This document shows, piece by piece, positions 36,408 to 36,900 of a DNA stretch of 36,900 bases. The position numbers and the translations under genes are program-made. The stretch is from positions 1 through 36,900 of the IMG/VR virus record IMGVR_UViG_3300025910_000022. The stretch is one strand, 5' to 3'. The DNA is from a virus. Numbering within the stretch: the stretch's first letter is position 1; the number at the start of each line of letters is the position of its first letter. The notes under the pieces were generated by a model that was given only the letters and a program-made list of their open reading frames with translations, was not told the origin of the DNA and made no database searches.

Positions 36408-36900
36408 ATGGCCACGATCCCGGGCACTCAGTTCAACATCACCGGAGCCTCGGGCACGACCGGGCTGCTTGGGCCCAAGGGTTCCTGGCGCTGCTTTGTC
36501 TTCCCTCGAGGAGGCTATGCGGCCCAGGACTCAACCGGGACGACGATCACCTTCGACTCCGCCGTTGTGGCTGCTCGCTTCGCGGTGAACAACTGGATCC
36601 AGGCCGGGATCCAGACTAGCAACATCCGCCAGGTCGCAGCGGTGGGCGGGAACTCCATCCTGGTCTCAGGGGCTGCGGTTACCGTCACCGAGAACGACCG
36701 GATCTTCCTGATCGGCAGCACCCAGCCAACCATCACCGGTGGCTCGGCCACCTACACCATTCCGAACACCGTCATCCGCCAGCGAGACGATGATGCCGCG
36801 GACCTGTATGTGAACTCCATGGTGACCTCCAACTCCGATGGCCTGATCCGGTTCTACACGTCCACGGCAGCGTTCTACGACGCCATCATCCAGGACGGGA
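36408..36900 (+). CDS. Virion structural protein (partial at window end)
   Basis: ATG 36408 has AGGAGAAG upstream and the frame stays open for 164 codons to the edge. The visible part is Gly/Thr/Val/Asn-rich and beta-like (QFNITGASGTTGLLGPKG, then TVTENDRIFLIGSTQPTI), suited to a tail fibre, spike or decoration protein. The end lies outside the window. Confidence 0.6.
   Translation, partial: MATIPGTQFNITGASGTTGLLGPKGSWRCFVFPRGGYAAQDSTGTTITFDSAVVAARFAVNNWIQAGIQTSNIRQVAAVGGNSILVSGAAVTVTENDRIFLIGSTQPTITGGSATYTIPNTVIRQRDDDAADLYVNSMVTSNSDGLIRFYTSTAAFYDAIIQDG

Noticed and set aside
1-36900. tRNA genes, CRISPR arrays, insertion sequences, integrase and attachment sites
   Set aside because: I looked for T-loop-like GTTCGA contexts, regular spaced repeats, transposase or recombinase motifs and found none; a weak or divergent case could be missed by eye.

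Overview
The window is one contiguous piece of a tailed double-stranded DNA phage, probably assembled from a metagenome. Genes are packed end to end with ATGA, GTGA or TGATG overlaps, GTG and TTG starts are common, and terminase, portal, scaffold, capsid, lysis-type and ERF recombination genes are all recognisable. The capsid protein looks like the N4 gp56 family, and the portal is large with no tail-tube genes in view, which suggests a short-tailed (podovirus-like) virion. The host cannot be named; high GC and Shine-Dalgarno use fit a Gram-negative bacterium. No integrase, DNA polymerase, primase or helicase is visible. The left edge carries the end of the late genes and the right edge the middle of the head genes, so on a circular or circularly permuted map the tail genes lie outside the window.

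Layout. 1-4181 (+): a fragment, a probable internal virion protein, then small lysis-type genes (M15-like peptidase, small membrane proteins), closed by a terminator near 4207-4243. 4379-12106 (+): early region with an HTH protein, an HNH-HTH fusion, an ERF annealing protein, an adenine methyltransferase, about twenty tiny genes (many Cys-rich and zinc-ribbon-like) and a replication-initiation-like protein; a structured non-coding stretch sits at 6734-6969. 12111-15665 (mostly -): a leftward cluster of small genes (two HNH/zinc proteins, a SLOG protein, a duplicated Cys-rich pair) interrupted by a + strand VRR-NUC-like nuclease. 15666-16360: 695 bases without a gene, rich in palindromes and repeats. 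16361-24798 (-): an apparent single operon led by a Cro/CI-type repressor and holding glycosyltransferases, a radical SAM protein, two methyltransferases, an HNH endonuclease and small proteins. 24916-36900 (+): terminase, structural genes, four consecutive genes with a related N-terminus (the last a glycosyltransferase), portal, an HNH insertion, scaffold, major capsid and connector genes.

How it fits together. The repressor promoter and the leftward promoter at 15708-15735 carry the same 10-base core (GGTAAACGTT) inside their -35/-10 spacers, so one repressor probably controls both leftward transcripts, and perhaps also the rightward terminase promoter. The repressor message appears almost leaderless. 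Because the repressor is the first gene of the sugar-modification operon, those genes may be expressed whenever the repressor is, which would fit surface-glycan conversion or superinfection exclusion if the phage is temperate.

The most striking single observation is in the second gene behind the repressor, a methyltransferase. Its frame is interrupted exactly at TAT CTT TGA with a GGAG core at the spacing used in the bacterial release factor 2 (prfB) +1 frameshift site. A +1 shift there restores a normal SAM-binding motif I. I read it as a candidate RF2-type programmed frameshift in a phage gene, with sequencing error or simple mutation as the alternatives.
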